Positions 63,748 through 64,000 of a stretch of DNA of 64,000 nt are shown piece after piece. Positions within the stretch are counted from its first letter, which is position 1, and every line of letters begins with the position of its first letter. Source of the DNA: Desmonostoc muscorum LEGE 12446 (GTDB lineage: Bacteria > Cyanobacteriota > Cyanobacteriia > Cyanobacteriales > Nostocaceae); the NCBI RefSeq assembly GCF_015207005.2, contig NZ_JADEXS020000001.1, positions 4,650,001-4,714,000 on the forward strand. The letters are read 5' to 3'. Below the pieces are notes generated by a model. It saw only the letters and a list, made by a program, of their open reading frames with translations, did no database searches and was not told where the DNA came from. The translations under genes and the position numbers were made by a program.

Positions 63748-64000
63748 TCAGAAATTAAATATGAGTCCTATATCTCCATTAATTACTCTTCTATTGAATG
63801 TACCGCCAGCATAGTTTATAAAATCTGTACTCAATGAATTAGTAAATTCTTTAAAAATTTCAGCATCAGCCATAAATCCTCTAAAAATTAAGATTCCATA
63901 GGATTTAAATAGATTAATAATTTCTTCCTTGTCTAATTCTAAGACAGTGATATTATTTATATTAATAATCTCTTTGCCTATGTCATTTGATATTGACTGT
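63748..64000 (-). pseudogene. TauD/TfdA-like dioxygenase, partial and apparently truncated at its 3' end
   Basis: An open frame entering from the right edge gives 83 residues to a TGA at 63748-63750. It includes LDKEEIINLFKSYGILIFRG, then ADAEIFKEFTNSL, NYAGGTFNRRVINGD. This resembles the N-terminal part of Fe(II)/2-oxoglutarate dioxygenases of the TauD/TfdA group (G-x-x-x-FRGF region). It stops after about 80 visible residues, before the HxD and distal His motifs, and runs into GGGAGTA short repeats (63690-63717). The gene is therefore probably broken. The start is outside the window. Confidence 0.45.

Overview
The window looks like the chromosome of a filamentous, heterocyst-forming cyanobacterium of the Nostoc/Anabaena type. 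Evidence: many HIP1 octamers (GCGATCGC), cyanobacteria-typical genes (the arginine dihydrolase AgrE/ArgZ, PAM68, a HstK-type kinase, HisZ, an Mo-nitrogenase C-terminal-like small protein, a Fed2-like ferredoxin), large STAND/WD40 proteins, low-GC intergenic DNA full of heptamer arrays, and an ATTGAAAC-type CRISPR array. No complete insertion sequence with a transposase, no rRNA and no cas genes are present.

Layout. 1-2.8 kb: small proteins and 1.3 kb of gene-free DNA. 2.8-8.0 kb: a probable biosynthetic cluster of a ThDP-dependent acyloin/acetolactate-type enzyme, a KAS III-like protein lacking the usual catalytic His, a secreted PEP-CTERM GDSL esterase and an SDR reductase. 8.3-16.8 kb: an NB-ARC-type/14xWD40 STAND protein, a secreted tyrosinase, MoxR ATPase and a DUF4350 membrane protein. 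17.9-18.6 kb: orphan CRISPR array of 10 repeats. 18.6-23.1 kb: secreted protein, a second GDSL esterase, Nudix hydrolase, pgk and a universal stress protein. 23.4-30.8 kb: nucleotidyltransferase, a 1813-residue Ser/Thr-His hybrid kinase and a SnoaL-like secreted protein. 30.9-37.5 kb: a FadR-type regulator divergent from a 2-isopropylmalate synthase with a twin palindromic operator between them, then KTSC protein, moaE and agrE. 37.8-42.9 kb: two adjacent AAA-like STAND genes, one with 14 WD40 repeats. 43-63 kb: mostly housekeeping genes (rpsO-PAM68, aroF, HtrA protease, Ap4A phosphorylase, CocE-type hydrolase, tRNA-Phe, Zn/Mn permease, tRNA-Ser, ferredoxins, nuclease, inositol phosphatase, DnaJ-TPR/hisZ, LivF-type ATPase, carbonic anhydrase, UbiD). 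62.6-64 kb: nested mobile-element remnants and the truncated end of a TauD-like gene.

The most striking signal is the miniature repeats. At least eight families of short elements with terminal inverted repeats and no coding capacity lie between genes, several with clear target duplications. One site is a three-level nest whose excised lengths agree with an intact copy elsewhere in the window. Related dispersed repeats have also entered coding sequences in frame in at least five genes, adding linkers, replacing C-termini or supplying stop and start codons. The most promising functional novelty is the ThDP/KAS III cluster. The STAND genes (two with a shared N-terminal HTH-like domain, two with exactly 14 WD repeats) are good candidates for signalling or defence switches.
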